Assembly (NCBI GenBank): GCA_963573315.1
Contig: OY752147.1
Location: 2,565,808-2,629,807, forward strand
Reading direction: 5' to 3'
Length of the DNA: 64,000 bases
Origin: Entomortierella parvispora
Lineage: Eukaryota; Mortierellomycota; Mortierellomycetes; Mortierellales; Mortierellaceae
Below the pieces are notes generated by a model. It was not told where the DNA came from. It did not search any database and worked only from the letters and a program-made list of their open reading frames with translations. The position numbers and the translations under genes were made by a program. Positions within the stretch are counted from its first letter, which is position 1. Every line of letters starts with the position of its first letter. Of the stretch, positions 47,222-58,879 are shown piece after piece.

Positions 47222-48743
47222 TTATTTTGTGATCACCGTCTCAAACTGCGCGTAGTTTACGACACCGCACATGAGCTCGGTGACATTAAACGTGGTCCAC
47301 CCTGGCGCTTGACAACGCTTACAGAATTTTGAGGGATCCTTCTTGACCATCTCCTTCCAATCGTAAAATTGTGACCGGTCCACCGTTTTGATGTACGTCG
47401 CCACCTGCTCAAAGTTGTCGAACTTTGACGCATCTATAAAACTTCCCTCTGGAACGTAGTCCGAGATATCCGCGGCTCCCATATAAATGGGAATCGCCCC
47501 CACCTCCAAAGCGTTATAGATCTTTTCTGTCACGTAGCCTCGACAGTTCGAATTCTCGGCCCCAAGTACGAAAGGATATCCGGCAAGAATCTTTAGTTTC
47601 TTTGGCTCCCAATCGCCCCAGCCATTAGGTCCATTTTCCTTGCCTAATCCCTCTGGCAGGGCCTTGTTGTGAAAACAACCTCCATAGGAGTGAGCGCCGG
47701 CCTTGTTGATCAACACTTCCATGAGTTCATTGCGACGATATCTTGGGTCCGCAATTATCAACCAACATAACGATATAGTTCTCTGGTGTTTGATCCAAAG
47801 GGAAAGCGGGCGGTACGTTAGCTATTTCTAGAGCCTTCTCAGCAAAGACAATGTAAATCGGCAGCGGTATGTCCATGATATCTGGAGGAGAGCCCATCGA
47901 TAGATCAAACAGGTTCAAATATTGAGGCAATCCGACATGAGGGTAGTAGCCTGCCGACTCTGATCGCCAATAGAGTACCCATTTCTGATGCGAAAGTTTC
48001 GGCGGCATGCTCGCTAGGTCGATATAAGGCGCTTGATCAACACTGTTAGAGTAGGGGTTGTCGAAAAAGACGATGTTGGCATCTTCAAAATCGGTGTAGT
48101 TGGTGGTTATGATGTAGTCGACTTTGCCATAGTTGGAGGTGGTGCAGGATTGCTTTGGACCTTCGCCGTAGGCCTGCTTCCAAAAGATGCACGGGGCGTA
48201 TCCAACGTCCCACTTGATGTCCGGGTCTTGGACTCGGGTCTCCAGGAAATGATCAAAGAACGGTTGCAGCACCAGGGGGATCGGACACAGCGTTAGGGAC
48301 TCTTCAGGCCAATCAACATCACTCAGTGGGCGCCAGGTAAAGATCTTGACAGGTTCCTCGCTGGTTTGAGAGAGGCGCATCTCTCTTGGATGGCGAGGCT
48401 TTACCAAATGGTTGCAAAAGTCGACTTGATTCGCTGGTTTGGTTGTTACTCCAGGGTCTGTGTTGTTGTAGAGGTGGGTTGGGGTTGGTCTCGGAGTTGG
48501 CGTCGTTACTGTAGGATCAGAGGTGTGTAGATCGGAGAGCGATGCTACAAAAACTGTAGGGGAGATTCCTCCATCCTTGGATCCTTCGATGGAGGATGAT
48601 AGATTCACCGAGCTTTCGTCAACACGTTGACGAGTGTGAAGCTGGTACAGCTGCAGCAGCACAATAGAGACGATGATGGCTCCAGCAACAATGCGAATAG
48701 ATATTGATAGGTCCTGTTCATCCTTTCGACTATAGTTGCCCAA
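47222..48743 (-). pseudogene. GT10 fucosyltransferase with an apparent one-base frameshift
   Basis: Golgi type II glycosyltransferase of family GT10 (alpha-1,3-fucosyltransferase type). The upstream frame (about 48743-47730) has a short tail, one membrane anchor (IVAGAIIVSIVLLQLYQLH), a Ser/Thr-rich stem, and YGKVDYIITTNYTDFEDANI, HQKWVLYWRSESAGYYP and IVMLVDNCG. The downstream frame (about 47745-47222) resumes with RYRRNELMEVLINKAG, SYGGCFHNKALPEG, YPFVLGAENSNCRGYVTEKI (donor-binding motif) and GAIPIYMGA. The family's NC...R..EL block spans the frame change, so a one-base shift lies near 47725-47735; it is either a real lesion or a sequencing error. No ATG precedes the anchor in frame: a first exon further upstream is expected but not resolved. 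Confidence 0.75.
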
Positions 48744-50310
48744 AGAAGTTTGGAGAGATTAGCATTCTTTTTCTAGATGGTCAGCATGGGATGCATGTGT
48801 CTTGTTTACCGAGAAATGCGAGATGAACAGGAGAGGAGAAGACAGGAGAGCCGAGAGCCCTCTCCATGATCTTTCACAGGCTTTCCTTATTTCCAAGCAC
48901 AGTAGGAAATAACAATTGCCACCAATTTTTCTGCCATACTTTCCCCAATGGTTCTTCATCGGACCTCTTCATCATCCCTCATTTGAAAAAGCGAACACTG
49001 GCTAGGGGTCTTCTCTGTCATGAATCGGAAAATCCAATGCTTCAGGATCTGGTCAAGATGGCGTGGTCTTTCATTTTCCTGGATGTACAAAGAAACGACT
49101 GGGGCTTTCTTTTATCCAACGATAATACCAAGCATTGGATACTGAGGCGAGATCTCGACTAGCCAGTCTGTTTCTTGAAGACGAGAGGCTCTTTTTACGG
49201 CTTTCGCTATCCGTCGCCCCATCTTGTGCAATTTCGAGGATACGAAGGTGAGCGTTACAAAGCAGGAAAGGTGGTTCCGCAACGTGCTCTCGCAGCCCCT
49301 CTCTCTAATTCTTCTCGACTCATTTGTTGTCCTCCAACACTTTCGACTGCGTGCGAATGTCTGCACCCTCGATCTCTCAACCCCTGCACCCCTTCCTCTC
49401 GCAGTCGGTCAGGTTGGTAGGTCTCATTGCCATTCAGTGTCGGAAGTGGAGAGAAAGCTGGGGTAGTCTTCAGATAAATACTTTGGCACGTAACTCATTA
49501 TTGTCCTCGCATGGTTGCTTTGTTGGGAAAAGTCCTATCAGCATCAATACCTTCCAGACGCAGGCGCGATCCGGAAACTCTCAGTTAGAAGGATGCGGTG
49601 GGCGGTAGTCTTCTTCTCATGAAAACCGAGGTTATTAGCGCGGCCCTTACTACTCGACATTCCCAAGATGCCTGACAATCTATCACAATTTCTTTGCGGC
49701 AAATCATCCGGTACCTGTCACTGAAGTTATCAAACGCAGTATGCAACTCAACATTGAGATCTTGCCAAAAAGCTTGCTTGCCAAGTTATCTTTCAGCAGA
49801 ACTTTTATGAGAGCACTTTTAATAAAGGAGGGGGTTTCACGTCAGTTTCTTGTCGACGGCCAAGATTTGAAGCAATGGTGTGTTTATGGCCGTCGAGGAC
49901 TGGAATATTGACGAGGCGTCGATCGAGCCACTCAATTTGCAACCCAAAAGTCCAACATGAACTAATGGCCCAATGCTTGTAAACTGTACAACGCAAATGC
50001 AAGTCTACAAGTTTATCGGGAAAAGTAGAATAGTTGGCATCTGTGTCGAAGTCAAAGTAGCTATTATACTGTGTTTGCCATCGCCTGTTCCCTATTTCTG
50101 TTTCCAAACCAAGATCTTTTCTTTACAATAACCGTCAAATCTCAAAGATCACCAAAAACGCGGTCGTCGCAACAGAGATCAAGAAGAATGTCTAGCGTTG
50201 TAATCGCCGCAACGCCAGCAAGTACCCTGTGCAGCATGGAGTTGAGTTTTGCTTGCAAGGTATATGTCGTTTATTGCAAGCTGAAAATAGTTCAAAAGTT
50301 CCTAACAGCA
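48744..50310. other. 1.6-kb stretch without a recognised gene
   Basis: Boundary between gene-dense DNA and the subtelomere. It contains short frames on both strands (for example 50107-49805 on the minus strand, with HWAISSCWTFGLQIEWLDRR), but none matches a family I know. The 5' exon of the GT10 gene probably lies in its first 250 bp. Confidence 0.4.
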
Positions 50311-53300
50311 TCAGATCCTAGCACGCTTACAACGTTCTAGTCCTTCAATCATTTCACTCCCTAGACGCTTGACCTGCTCCAGCACTGTCACATATTCTGC
50401 TGCAAAAAGTCCCCGAATGTTATTGTCGTCGATCGTAAGAGCAATTTCAACGACATCATCCCCATGGTTCATCGTGAGGGGTTCGTCCATGAAATACTTG
50501 GTGTCTTCAGCCGGGTATGACACAATGAGACTGATGTAGTGTTTGTGTGGCTTGCAGTACTGGCTGATGTCGATCCCATGATTGTTGATCTTGGTAGGTT
50601 GAACTGTGCCACGGGCTTTCTCTGCGTCGGAATGCCAAAGATTTGTACAGAGCTTGAGTTGTACAAACACGGGGCACACGATATCTGGAATACCTGTACT
50701 TGGATCAGAAAACCGAACAACAAAAGCGATATCAGGGCCAGATTCACGAGCCTTTGGGAAGAAAAACGGTGGCACAGGGTCGCCATTGTGCTCAGAATTG
50801 TGATAGAAATGGGCGTCCAGGAACTGTCGCATATTCATGACTTCGTGTCGGGTGGATTGCATGACGGATCCATGTCCAATGATCTCAGCTCTGCGTAGAA
50901 ACATCTCATGTGGTGGACCCGCGCCGTTGAACAGATCCTTTGACACGATTTTGCCATGAAATATCCCCTCTAGGTTTGTTGGTACCACGGTTTCCCAGTA
51001 TTTCCCACGGACAGCCTCGTCGGAGCACGTTGCCAGTAAATCACGTTTGTGCTGAAAGTATCCTGGATCTGTCTTCTGGAAGAAATTGTCGGCCGCCTTG
51101 AACGCGAATGGCTCATCGATCACTGTGTAGCGCTCTCCCTTGTGTCCTCGTATCCGGCCAAACGCGACCTCCACCAACTCTGGGAGCTCTCCTTTATACG
51201 ACATAAATCCACCTTGCGTAATAAAGGCGACTGTTGCAAACTTTAGCGTAGCCCTGACACCCTGGAATCGGGAAAATGTCGTCGGATCGGCTTCGACTTG
51301 TGTCAGTACGCGCTGGAGTTCGGAGCAGAGGTTACCGTGGAAGAGTTCCTTGTCAACAGCGTTGTTGGGAATATCTGCTGTTGTCAGTCGAAACATAAAG
51401 TCGTCAACGCGCTTCTCCCAGGTTGTTGGATCGTTCGTGACGATCATATCCTCGACAATAGACACGATAGGGCGGAATCGACCACGAAATTCACGAAAGA
51501 GCCTACTGATCACAACATCCGGGAATAAACTGGCAAGCCGAGCTCTTGCCTCCACATCTAATGCCCGGCCCAGGCGCTCGATATAAGACGAAACCGACTC
51601 CTTGTCCGTCCATCCTGGAAAGTCGACGACCATGCTAGCGTCTTTCGCGGCTTGAAACTCGTCAGTCGAGAGCTTGGTGCCAGATGAAGAACCCCCGGAC
51701 CATTCCAGCTCATAGTAGCTTAACCCTGTCCCGCAAGGCATGATGCAAACTTTGTCTTCGTCCTGTATTTTTGCAACCCGCCGGAATGCGTGGAGTATAG
51801 GCGCTAGAACCGGTCGAATGGTTTTACGATCACTGTCAAGAAAATCGCCATCGGCGAGCCTACCCAATACTTGCGCTTCGTCCAAGACCAGAAGAAACTT
51901 GAAGCGCGCTGGTGTCGATGCACGGTCCAGAAGTTGCCTCTGCACTCTTTCGTGTAAGTCTTGTACAAGGTCAATTATATTGAGGCTGTGCAAATCGGGG
52001 TTGTGGAACACCAAGCTAACGTTGTTGAAAAGGCTTTCGAACACATCCTGGAAGGCGGGTGTCGCAGCTTGCAAGATCATCCATCTCTTGCATGAAAACG
52101 AGGTTCTACCCTCGGGGATGCTCAGACAGTAATCCAGGATCAAAAGCCGCGAATACAGAAGGCCCAAGGTCAAATATCGCACACGGTCCGTGTTTTGTTC
52201 TTTGCTGTCCGATGAATAGATACTTGGACGGTCCGATAATGCACGTACAACGATGCGCAGGTCGTTCGAGCCGAGGTCTTTCTCTCCAGCGTTGAAATAG
52301 AGCCCCCACGTTTTAGACAGCAGTTCCAGGGCCGTCCGTGTTTTGCCGCAGCCACTAGACATTGAAAGAGATAAGAATCCCAAGAGTTAATACGCGTGCT
52401 CTGTAAAAGAAGTTATGATATCTTACACCATGACGGATATCGAACCTGACACCAAAGAGGGGTAGATGACGGACCCGCGGATATTTGGTCAGAATATCAT
52501 CTGCGCTGCTTGTGATTGCGTTGGAATGTTCAGAGTCTGGCAAGTCCAAAAATAACAACGTTGGAGCTTCTCGAACTGCGACCTGTCCTCGTTTCCCAAC
52601 TCTTGGTAATCCCGGTACTCCGCCTCCTGTTACTGGAATAGTGTGCATGCCCTTTACGAATTCGTTGAGGAATATGGCGTGTGTAGAGTCAGGTGCGAAG
52701 AATCCATTCGCTATTGTGGTCAATGCAACTGTTTTAAATGGGGTTAGCGAGGCAGCTGCAGCTAGCCAGATCGTGCGCAAATGACTTACCAGACACATCT
52801 GGGTATAAAACAGGAGAAGCGGGGCGGGACCCTGGCGAGAGACAAGATTGTTAGTCGATTTCGTAATATCTCGAAAAGGTGCTGAAAGCCTTTGCAAAAA
52901 CACCAAAAAGACTGATAACACGTCTGGAGGCAACTTTGACAAGATGTATTCAGCGCTCGCTTCTAAACACTCACCAGAATATGGGATATCAGAGCGTGGT
53001 ACTTGAGGTAGAGGGTTGTGGGTAGGGGCAACTTGATGCGGGAATCACAGAAGAGCATGTGAATGTTAGAGAAGCGAGAGGGTGACATGTCTTCACAGCA
53101 AAAGAAAGAGCGTGGCGATTACCTGGGGGCGGACGCTGAACAAAGACATGGATGAATCCTTTGACAGGGGGCTCGTTGAACTCGTCTGAGAGTTCTCTCG
53201 TGGCCTTCAGTTTCGTCCGCTCCTGCGAGGGTATATTGCCAAGAAGAATAGGCGGCCCATCCTCGTCAGGAATTGTTACACGCCAGAGGACAAGCCCGTC

Positions 53301-53444
53301 TGCATCGATGTTTCCGAAATCGTTGGTTTTCTTGGCTTTGATGGCATCCTTGAGGTCACCGATTGTCATGGCAGACTGAATGTCGACAGGGAATGCATTT
53401 GATACTGATTCGCCCTCCACGAGACAAAACAGCTTGGTGACCAT
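50311..53444 (-). CDS. Crinkler (CRN)-type effector: ubiquitin-like header, P-loop ATPase, restriction-nuclease-like C-terminus
   Basis: Exons 53444-53123, 53031-52446 and 52354-50311 join in phase to 983 residues. Residues 1-108 form the Crinkler header: it starts MVTKLFCLVEGES, contains IGDLKDAIKAK and LVLWRVTIPD, and ends with the family hallmark HVFVQRPPPG. A P-loop NTPase follows, with a Walker A GCGKT at the exon 2/3 junction (about residue 304) and a Walker B-like LLVLDEAQ about 150 residues later. The C-terminal third has a GPDIAFVVRF...FVQLKL pattern compatible with a PD-(D/E)xK-type nuclease fold. In characterised CRNs the header directs secretion or translocation and the C-terminus acts in a nucleus; here that is inference from family. 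Both introns are 91 nt. It is the last convincing gene before the telomere, about 10 kb away. Confidence 0.82.
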
Positions 53445-53965
53445 GATGGATGTAGAAAGGAAGACAAAAGCCGAGAAAACAATTAAGAGAAGGGCGAAAA
53501 GAAAACTGAGAATATAACGTGAAGGCAGAAGAAGAAAGAGAGGGAATGTAGAGGGACTGACACAGCGATGAAAGGGGAAGAGGACACAAATGCATGTGCA
53601 TGAAGAAAGGAAGCGTTCGTTATTTCCTATTCTGCGTGGAAATAAAGGGGAGCACGCCACGCGAGACACGTCCGATCCGACCGAGTTCTCATGGTAGCGT
53701 TCTTTCTCCCCTCCGCTCTCACTCCTCTTTCCATGCTTCTTCCTCTTCCTTGTCCTCTTTCACTTTTCACTTCCTCTTCCTCTTCTCCTTTCTCTCACCA
53801 TCCTTGTCTTTGACTTCCACAGATCCTCTGTGCCCGCCATTACTCCAGCTGTCACCGCTCTTGTTGATCAATCAACTTCTGACGCTCCTTGGCGAGAGAA
53901 TAACAACACTCTTGGTACTCCATCCGGGCCATGACCTTTCACTGCTGTTCTCAGTTTTGTAGGCC
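53445..53965. promoter_or_regulatory. 5' flank of the Crinkler-type gene
   Basis: The minus strand upstream of the start is CT-rich. The far half (53700-53830) is CT-rich on the plus strand instead. No second gene recognised. Confidence 0.4.
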
Positions 53966-55090
53966 AAAGTCGAGAGTCACCTGACACTTACCGTAAGCTC
54001 GAGCGAAAAAATGGATCTGAGAATCGGATGTTTTTTCACGACCATATGAAAGATAAGGGATTTTCGATTTTTTGATCCAGATCGATCCTCCTTGACGAGA
54101 AACATTCAACGCACTTGGTCCCACGCGCGTGAGATGACTTTTTACTAGTAGACATTGCGCTCCAAAGTCGACGGTCACCTGATACTTAAGGTAACTTCGA
54201 ATGCGGGCGAATGATCTGAGAATCGGGCGTTTTTTCACGACCATAGGAAAGATAAAGGATTTTTGATTTTATTATCCAGATCAATGCTCCTTGACGAGAA
54301 ACACTCAGCGCACTTGGTCCCATGCGCGTGCGATTACTTTTCACTAGTAGACATTGCTGTTCAAAGTCGATGGTCACCTGATAGTTAACGTAAGATCAGT
54401 AGGATGGCGCCAGACCAGGTCACCCATGTTGCCCAGCTGCAGCCCATACGATAAAGAAACCTTTGTTCTTCCATCGCAAATGCTGTCTCTCCACTCTGTG
54501 CTGGCGTTCTCATCAACACTTCTTCACGAGATAGGTCAAACACACGGATCTTTGAGATTTCGACGTGAGCAGGCGCTTCTCGACAGTTGAAACGGCGAAC
54601 CTGGTCCTGCGCGCTAGCGATGACCTGCCAGTAGTTGACATCCTCAAAGACTGGATCACTACTATAGACTCTAGAAGAGCGGTCGAGTTTGAACGAGTTG
54701 AGCAATAAAAACGAATCTTTTGAGATTTTGATATCGATCGAGAGGACCGCAGTACACTTGGTACCTCGGGCATGCGACGACCTTTTACTATTCAACATTG
54801 CTGTTCAAGGGATAATTACTTGATTTTATGGAAGGATCGAGCGGGAAGATGAATCGAGAATTGTGTGGTTTTTCTCGGATAGGACAAAATCAATGCTCCT
54901 GGAGGAGAAACATCCAACAAATTTGATCCTACGCGTGTGGGATAACTGTTTCCTAATCGACCTTGCTGTTCAAAGCCCAAGGCCCACCTGATACTTGCTG
55001 TAGGATCGAGTGAGGATTTGGATCAGAGAATTGGTCAGTTTCTCTCCACCATAACTGAAGATGAGATATTTTCGATTTCAATCGATGGCA
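53966..55090. repeat. Decayed tandem repeat, unit about 198 bp, about five copies, one interrupted
   Basis: Unit starts, marked by AAAGTCGA...GTCACCTGATA, lie at 53966, 54164, 54363, about 54807 and 54972. The first two intervals are 198 and 199 bp. Copy 3 is split: its first ~38 bp are at 54363-54401 and its remainder resumes near 54720, with ~315 bp of other sequence between. On the minus strand the better copies carry an ATG followed by SSHARGTKC or a mutated version. Copies 4 and 5 are more diverged. Confidence 0.8.
54385..54798 (-). CDS. Hypothetical protein or gene fragment (137 residues) within the 198-bp repeat array
   Basis: Begins MLNSKRSSHARGTKCTAVLS and continues through VFEDVNYWQVIASAQDQVRR, EISKIRVFDLSREEVL and AFAMEEQRFLYRMG. 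The amino-acid composition is protein-like. I do not recognise a family. The flanking repeat units repeat only its first ~35 residues in broken form, so the surrounding array may be derived from this gene's 5' part. It could be one exon of a larger gene or a fossil. Confidence 0.35.
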   Translation of the reverse strand: MLNSKRSSHARGTKCTAVLSIDIKISKDSFLLLNSFKLDRSSRVYSSDPVFEDVNYWQVIASAQDQVRRFNCREAPAHVEISKIRVFDLSREEVLMRTPAQSGETAFAMEEQRFLYRMGCSWATWVTWSGAILLILR

Positions 55091-55099
55091 AGAGGTGAG

Positions 55100-56660
55100 G
55101 AGCAAGGTCGTTAAGGTGTTGGTTGCTTGATGAGATTTGTCAAGTGCCACTAAACGCATGAAGCACCAATCTCATGTGGAGCGTCAGTATGTCCAGTTCC
55201 GGTCATCCGATCTCTCGGTCCCTCGGTCCCTTTTTCGGGTCTTATGTCAGTTCCAGAGAAAGCACCGAGAAGAATAATAAAAAGCGATATGGTTTATTGC
55301 GAGATCGGGGGAAGAGATAAGAGGTTCTGATTGAAAAGCCTGTGTTTTCCCGCAATTTCGTCCGCATTATGGTCTCATATTCCATTCCTTTGTCCACTTT
55401 TGTTTCCTTGACCAAGTCCTGGACATGGTATCTCATGCGACATTCGAACGCGAATCCAGAGGAGACCATGGGAAGAGGTCTTCGCGAGCAAGCAATAGAC
55501 ATTGCGTCGCCTAAAGTATTGCAGTGTGGGTGACTACCGTCCAGATTGGCACTCTTCTTTCCTGATGCTTGTATTCTGACCTGATTATGGTATAGGCGGT
55601 GTGCTGTATGGTCATCGTCAGCGTTCTTCCTCGGCTTGAGTACCTTCTTGAGCTCCAGTATCCTGATTCTTGAGCACCGGTATCCTGATTCTTGAGCCCC
55701 AGCATCCTGATTCTGGCGAAACAACTCGATGATCTCTAAGCAATCCAGTGCAAAGCAAAGCGATGTTGGTGGAGGTCGAAAGGAGATTGGGTCGTCGCAA
55801 GTGGTCTTCAGTGGTCCTCAGTGGACGTCGCTGGAAGCTCTATTCGCCACTCCTGTTCAAGATCTACACAACAGTAGCCAAAACCAGCCCTGGACTTGTC
55901 ATTAGCAGCCCACTTTGTAGTCCCCTCAAACTTGCAGGGCGTTGCTGGTGTTCTGTTCAACGAGTGAGGACTTGTTCTTGTTCCCTTCAGAAGGGCCAAA
56001 GACATCAATGAACGCCAGCACCATCTAATGAAAACAGAAAAGAAAAAACAATGAGAAGTGTGCATCACCGAACTTGATTCATGCATTGGCATGGAAGGGT
56101 TCGTTCTTCAGCTGGCACGAGTAATTACCACCCCTGACGGTTCCATGGTTCCTTGCGTGTTTCTTCAATTGTCCAGGGGCATGAGGCTGTTTCCAGAACA
56201 CGATATCCACACCTGTACATGTCGCTGTTGGCTGGAATCTGATGGCCGTTAGCTGGAGTGCCTTCGAAGTGAGTCCAGATGTTCGATGTCCAGCAGATGG
56301 ATGAGAGGAAGGAGAGGAGAGAGGAGAGAACAGGAGAAGTGAGGTAAGGTTCCCTTGCGGAGCAAAGAAACGAATCGCAAAAAAGAGCGAGCACGTGCGT
56401 GGTCCTTGCGCGCTCTTTTCTCTCTCGTCCTCGCGTTCTTTGCTCTTGCCCTTGCACCCTCCTACCATCCTTGGTCATTCCCTTCCCATCGCCAGGACTC
56501 ACTTCCTCACTCATCTCTAATCGAGAAATCTGTTCGCATTGTCGTCCATCGACCACGCCAGGTAATCCATCCCCCTGTCTTTCATTCTTCACTACCACCG
56601 CGATTTTGCATGTTTGCACCAAGGCAAGCCATGCAGCTCTCTCTTTTCTGCGATTCACCC
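55100..56660. other. Subtelomeric DNA without a recognised gene
   Basis: Apart from the 22-bp repeat, no domain or intron-exon structure could be recognised. A frame at 55724-55242 (minus) includes YRCSRIRILELKK, a translation of that repeat. CT-rich stretches at 56270-56330 and 56380-56500 have opposite strand bias. Confidence 0.4.
55649..55714. repeat. 22-bp tandem repeat, three copies
   Basis: Three adjacent units at 55649-55670, 55671-55692 and 55693-55714 share TGAGC-CC-G-ATCCTGATTCT, with two to three differences between copies. A weaker fourth unit may precede them. Confidence 0.88.
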
Positions 56661-56663
56661 CCC

Positions 56664-57013
56664 TTGCTGCTCCTACCTTAGGCCTTATTCCGGAGGCTCC
56701 TTCACGACCTCTGACGACGCTGGCACCACCTTGTGTCCGTTTTCAAGGAAATGGTCGTGTAGGTACATCAGACAACGAGGGAGAGGCGCATAGATGACTG
56801 CATATTCCGACTACAATAGCATATGTTCTCATCTTCTCTTGCTGCTCCTACCTTAGACCTTATTCCGGAGACTCCTTCACGACCTCTGTTGACGCTGGCG
56901 CCACATCGCGTCCGTTTTCAAGGAAATGATCGCGAAGGTATATCTGACAACAAGGTAGAAACGTATAGTTGGCTGCATATACCGACTACGATAGCATATG
57001 TTCTCACCGACGC
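56664..57013. repeat. 175-bp tandem duplication
   Basis: Copy 1 is 56664-56838 and copy 2 is 56839-57013. Anchor strings recur at a constant offset of 175 bp (TTGCTGCTCCTACCTTAG at 56664 and 56839; ATAGCATATGTTCTC at 56816 and 56991). Identity is high but imperfect. The plus-strand frame reads LAAPTL(G/D)LIPE(A/T)PSRPL in both copies, with a stop codon in copy 1, so it may be a degraded coding duplication. Confidence 0.88.
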
Positions 57014-58860
57014 CATCTTCCACAATAGGCTCTGTGCCGAGCCTCTGAATGTAGTAACGCAAGTCAAGGCAGCTCTGACGACACACGTTTGCTGGTACAA
57101 GATACTGAAGTTTGCAAGATGTATTTAGCTCGCAGGGTGAGGTTTCATGCAAAAGAGCTTGAAGAGAGCTTGTTTGGCTGTGTTTAATGATATGACCGTG
57201 AAGGCCATACGATAGGAACCTTGCGTTCGTGGCAACAGAAGGCGACTTTTCCAGATGATGGATTCAGGATACTTACAACAGCTGGCGCAATCTTCCGGGG
57301 GCATTTCCAACAAAGCTGTCTGTGGCTAACGCATGAAAACCATCTTGTCAGCAATCTGGAAGGTATTATGCTGCAGAGTCGTGTCAAAGGACCTATTCAA
57401 CAGCGCCAATCCCCACATCGAATGCGGTTGGACGAGAGACCCGACCATGAGGTAAGAGCCCAAGAGCATGGAACAGTTTCTGGATATCTATTTTCTTCAC
57501 AATTCAGGGCCTAATTGCCATTCTGTAAGACTAGGACTTCTTTCCAAAGGCATTCTGTGGACGCGATCAGCTACTTGGTGCTCTGCGCTTATATCCAAAT
57601 ACAAGTACTCTGCACATCATGTTTTCAGTGTTTAATCTTATGAACCTCGGACTTTGGCGTTATGGCTTGGAGGAAAGTTCGACCAGCGAGGATCAACAAC
57701 CGTGGTCGCCGATTATATTGGAGTAAGTAGGAACGGTGGGATATGAAGTACATACTGGACATTTACTCGTCAATGAGATTGTTTCGAGGATTGACGACAA
57801 GGATACTCTCCGTCTTTTTTGCTGTAGGATGAAGTCATCGGCAAAAAAAGGTCAAGTGATCACGGTGAACTGAAGAAGTTGACGTGCCAAGAGCTGATGG
57901 TTTCTGCAAACATTTGATCCGCTGCATAGATTTCCAGTAGACAAGAAATGCCATGCCATGTTGATGCGGATCTTCTCGCTTGAACCCCAGCAATTGGAAT
58001 GAACGTTCGTTGTGATATTGTCAGGCAGCTGTCTTGAGATTGAAGGACCATCGACTCACTCTGATGACGAGGATATCAAGGAATAGCAGGCAATTCTCAT
58101 CCTTTTATTTTTGTTCTTTTCTTGGTATTCGGCGGCAACGGAGGTCAGACCTTCCACTGAAAGGATGGGACTAATCACGCAAGTTAAGGTACTGTAATCG
58201 AATGTTGGCTGTCTTGTCGAATCGCGTATGGAACGAGAAGCATCACTGAGGTGCTAACGTTCATTTTGCCGCGCATGATGCCTTAGTCCGAGTCGTGTGC
58301 AAGACCTACCCTGAGTCGTGTGGTCACTACACATTCATCTCTCCTCGGCTCGGTGTGGAGTACTGTACTGAATACTGTATCGTCCGCGGGTATCATTCCT
58401 TGTCTGGGTGGATATATCTCTGCTGGTTCCTTTTTCTACTGTAAGATGCTTACACCAGAGCAGAAAGGTAAGGCTGGTAACTGGGCCTGCATGGGGCAGG
58501 GGGGTGGGACTTTCTGTTTTTTCAGCAGTATCCCCCTCTGCATCTCTGTACCAAGGTGTTTCCTTCATCTGTATTTGTTTTGGGGTTCTTATTCCTGATA
58601 TACTCTTATCCTTCTTTAGATCAAGCATACTTTTTTCTTCTTTGAGGACTTTGCTTGCCGTGATACCCTGCGCCTGTCGGATCGACTGTCACTCTGTTGC
58701 CAACAATGGCGAGACGAAGCGCTGGACGCAATTGAGGTCGGCTGTGCTCTGTCTGACCCTCACCCTGATCCTGACCCTGACCATCGGACGCGTGGGTCGT
58801 TGGACGAGAACCAAAAAAAATCTTTTTTCGGGTTTTTTTGTCCGTTGGACCAGCAGACGT
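57014..58860. other. Subtelomeric DNA, no gene recognised
   Basis: Contains splice-like signals and short protein-like frames (for example near 57670-57720 and 57830-57920), but no family is recognisable and no consistent multi-exon model can be supported. Possibly a decayed gene. Confidence 0.35.
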
Positions 58861-58879
58861 TGGTCCGTCTTCTTCTTGT

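Noticed and set aside
52731..52795. Possible 60-nt intron (GTAAGT...AAACAG) inside exon 2 of the Crinkler-type gene.
   Set aside because: Removing it breaks the phase, while reading through keeps the frame open; treated as coding.
52963..52974. Apparent GTGAGTGTTTAG intron in the same gene.
   Set aside because: Twelve nucleotides is far too short for an intron, and the frame is open across it.
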